Assembly: GCA_905221605.1 (NCBI GenBank)
Contig: CAJNDS010001668.1
Coordinates: 918,276 to 982,275, forward strand
DNA length: 64,000 nucleotides
Origin: Symbiodinium natans
Lineage: Eukaryota; Sar; Dinophyceae; Suessiales; Symbiodiniaceae
Reading direction: 5' to 3'
Shown: positions 62,325 to 64,000 of the stretch, in pieces
Position numbering within the stretch: position 1 is the first letter of the stretch
Layout: each line of letters starts with the position of its first letter
Program-made: the position numbers and the translations under genes
The notes under the pieces: generated by a model
What the model was told of the DNA's origin: nothing
The model's database searches: none
The model's input: only the letters and a program-made list of their open reading frames with translations

Positions 62325-62339
62325 GTTGTAGGGCTTGGG

Positions 62340-62430
62340 GGTTTAGGGTTTAGGGTTTAGGGTTCAGGGTTTAGGGTTTAGGGTTTTAGGGTTTTAGGGT
62401 TTTAGGGTCTAGGGTTTTAGGGTTTAGGGG
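62340..62430 (+). repeat. TTTAGGG/TTTTAGGG array, intron 5' arm
   Basis: About 12 units, 15 bp after the donor. Confidence 0.95.
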
Positions 62431-62707
62431 AAGAGTACCAGTCTTTCAGAGGGCTTCCATGTAGGGGTGGGGGTTGGGGTGAAGTTTTAGGTTTTCGGGC
62501 TGGGGTTTCAGCCACTTTGGTGTCCATGGCAGTATGACTCAGTATGACTATGAGGCATGCCGGGCTGCAGAATTAGGGTATCCGAGCCATCTTTGCCGGG
62601 CTAGTCCTTGTTCGTAGAAGCCGTAAATCCTTAAAATCTTAACTCCACACCGTTTAGGGTTTGTAGGGTCTTAAGCCCCAAAAAAAGGACCAAAGATGCA
62701 ACTGCAG

Positions 62708-62760
62708 GTGCCACACTTCTGCCATACTGGCGCTGCCGCGGGAGAATGTGTGCCCCTTGG
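62708..62760 (+). CDS. Exon (run F, exon 5), frame uncertain
   Basis: GCAACTGCAG|GT; phase gives ATLLPYWRCRGRMCAPW to GC donor, whereas codon bias prefers CHTSAILALPRENVCPLG. All three frames are open. Confidence 0.5.
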
Positions 62761-62925
62761 GCTGAACCGACTAGGATTTCTGCGTTTTCTGCGTTTGGGG
62801 TTTGCAGGGTTTAGGTTTGATAGTCTTTTACGGTTGGGCTTTTTGGGGTTTAGGGTTTTGTTTAGGGCTTAGGGTGCTTTTAGAGTTTGGGTTGACTCAG
62901 GGTTTAGGGCCTCAGGTTCTCCTAG

Positions 62926-62976
62926 GATGCACTGCTGCAGATATATCAGCCAGCACCTGAACAGTGGCCGTTTTTT
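62926..62976 (+). CDS. Exon (run F, exon 6)
   Basis: GTTCTCCTAG|GAT opens DALLQIYQPAPEQWPFF, phase 0 at TTTTT|GTTG. Confidence 0.55.
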
Positions 62977-63039
62977 GTTGATTAGTCGAGTTGGTCATGT
63001 TCGAATTGGCCATGCGAGCAAAGAAGGGTGTTGGGACAG

Positions 63040-63101
63040 GACGTGATTCCGCACAGAAGGGTGTTCAAAGATGTCGAAGGCCCTGTCCGCACACGACACC
63101 C
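63040..63101 (+). CDS. Exon (run F, exon 7)
   Basis: TGGGACAG|GAC opens DVIPHRRVFKDVEGPVRT, RH, phase 2 at ACCC|GC. Confidence 0.65.
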
Positions 63102-63222
63102 GCAGCGCCCCAACCCTCAACACTAAACCTTAGTTTAACCTTAACAGCACTATAAACCTAAGCCCTAAACAATGAAACTTAAGTGCCATAAACCTCAGCC
63201 CTAAACATTAACAACTACGCAT

Positions 63223-63325
63223 AGGGATGTTCCCCCTTATCCTAACAGTCCTGAATAGAGATTATATAGTACCCCGACTATGATCCCCTTTCAAGGACTG
63301 TTAGTATAAGGGGGAACATCCCAAT
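63223..63325. mobile_element. Hairpin element, family A
   Basis: GGGATGTTCCCCCTTATCC and TATAAGGGGGAACATCCC are near-perfect terminal inverted repeats, with CTAACAGTCC/GGACTGTTAG extending the stem. Best reference copy. Confidence 0.95.
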
Positions 63326-63370
63326 CCCTAAACCTTAAATTCTACACTGTGACACCCCCAAAGAACACTT

Positions 63371-63460
63371 TGAGATGTTACCCCTTATACTAGCAGCCCT
63401 TTATAGGGATTATAATAGGGGGTACTGCAATCCTACTAAGGGCTGTTAGTATACACACAG
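63371..63460. mobile_element. Hairpin element, family A, abutting an exon
   Basis: GAGATGTTACCCCTTATACTAGCAGCC pairs with GGCTGTTAGTATA; its right end ACACACAG| appears to serve as the acceptor of the exon at 63461. Confidence 0.8.
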
Positions 63461-63570
63461 CACCCTGGAGCTGAAGCGAGGCAATTCCGCTTGGCTCCCG
63501 CGAGTCGTGGCGCTGACCGCGTGCAGCCACTCGGATGTCTTCAGCTTCCAGCATGATACCAAGTGGCCTC
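63461..63570 (+). CDS. Exon (run F, exon 8)
   Basis: Completes Pro from the previous exon, then TLELKRGNSAWLPRVVAL, TACSHSDVFSFQHDTK. VVALTACSHSDVFSF resembles the end of cyclic-nucleotide-binding domains (V-x-A-L-T-x-C-D-[VL]-F), a tentative match only, since the phosphate-binding cassette is not seen. Followed by poly-T then poly-G (63571-63610). Confidence 0.6.
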
Positions 63571-63857
63571 TTTTTTTTTTTTTTTTTTTTTTTGGGGGGG
63601 GGGGGGGGGGGTGGGTCCCTTTAACAGGAATCTATGCTATTTGGGGTATAAACAGGGTACCCCTATTAAATTTGGGGAAATGCCCAAGTACATCTGTTTG
63701 TGGTTCAGCATGTTGGGTACAATGCCGATAAAGTAGCAGTGCAACTATTTTCAAGGGCATTAAGATCTAGTCACAGGATAGTGGATTCGGGAGAGCAGGA
63801 AAAGGACGAGGTCTTAAACCATCTTGAACCCGAACCCTGAACCCTCAGACCCTATAT

Positions 63858-63962
63858 ATTGGGATGCTCACCCTTGTACTGACCGTCCTTCATAGGGATT
63901 TTAATAGGGAGTACTACAATCCCTATTAATGCAGGACTGCTAGAATAAGGGGGAACATCCCA
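63858..63962. mobile_element. Hairpin element, family A
   Basis: TTGGGATGCTCACCCTTGTACTGACCGTCC pairs in part with GGACTGCTAGAATAAGGGGGAACATCCCAA. Third copy within 750 bp. Confidence 0.9.
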
Positions 63963-64000
63963 ACCTATATATCCCATCCTCATCCCCGAAAGCGAAACAC

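Overview
The window reads as nuclear DNA of a dinoflagellate, probably a Symbiodiniaceae-like or related photosynthetic lineage. Three things point there. (1) There are many very short, GC-rich, open stretches bounded by AG|G acceptors and by GT, GC or GA donors, the unusual splice signature known from dinoflagellate genes. (2) An uninterrupted RCC1-like reading frame is built from near-identical units containing CAVRTDGQLVCFG, a family I associate with Symbiodinium genomes. (3) The telomere-type repeat TTTAGGG/CCCTAAA is scattered everywhere. All calls were made by eye, so splice borders can be off by a few bases.

Layout. Almost no conventional ORF here is a gene: most long ORFs are shadows or repeat translations. 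The coding content is a plus-strand series of exons of about 30-150 bp from 0.2 kb to the right edge. A first gene appears to end at 2,122 with a stop codon. From about 2.5 kb onward the same strand carries some 70 candidate exons. In several runs the codon phase carries across successive exons: 15.1-19.9 kb (8 exons), 33.5-35.7 kb (5), 41.3-46.2 and 46.8-47.3 kb (11 and 3), 49.9-53.4 kb (5), 57.7-58.9 kb (3) and 61.5-63.6 kb (8). The 43.2-47.3 kb run spells a class I SAM-dependent methyltransferase (motif I VLEFGPGCG, motif IV-like DAIVTNGAF, post-motif LRPGGAW). I cannot tell whether all runs belong to one giant gene or to several co-directional genes.

The main discovery is in the introns. 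Many begin at or just after the donor with a (TTTAGGG)n arm and end just before the acceptor with a (CCCTAAA)n arm, so exon after exon sits between CCCTAAA on its left and TTTAGGG on its right. The RNA of such an intron could fold into a long hairpin that brings its ends together. The repeat itself contains donor-like (G|GTTTAG), branch-point-like (CTAAAC) and acceptor-like (CCCTAAG|, TTTAG|) sequences. A 141-bp intron (46,834-46,974) is little more than the two arms; a 112-bp intron (42,214-42,325) is almost pure repeat.

Other content: hairpin (MITE-like) elements in at least six families, some touching exon borders; a diverged 0.65-0.8 kb segmental duplication whose second copy has gained a 73-bp CCCTAAA-like insert; a 451-bp tandem duplication; G-rich and other minisatellites; locally homogenised telomere-repeat variants; and, at 37.6-40.6 kb, an RCC1-like gene with a decayed eighth repeat next to an AT-rich island free of telomeric repeats.
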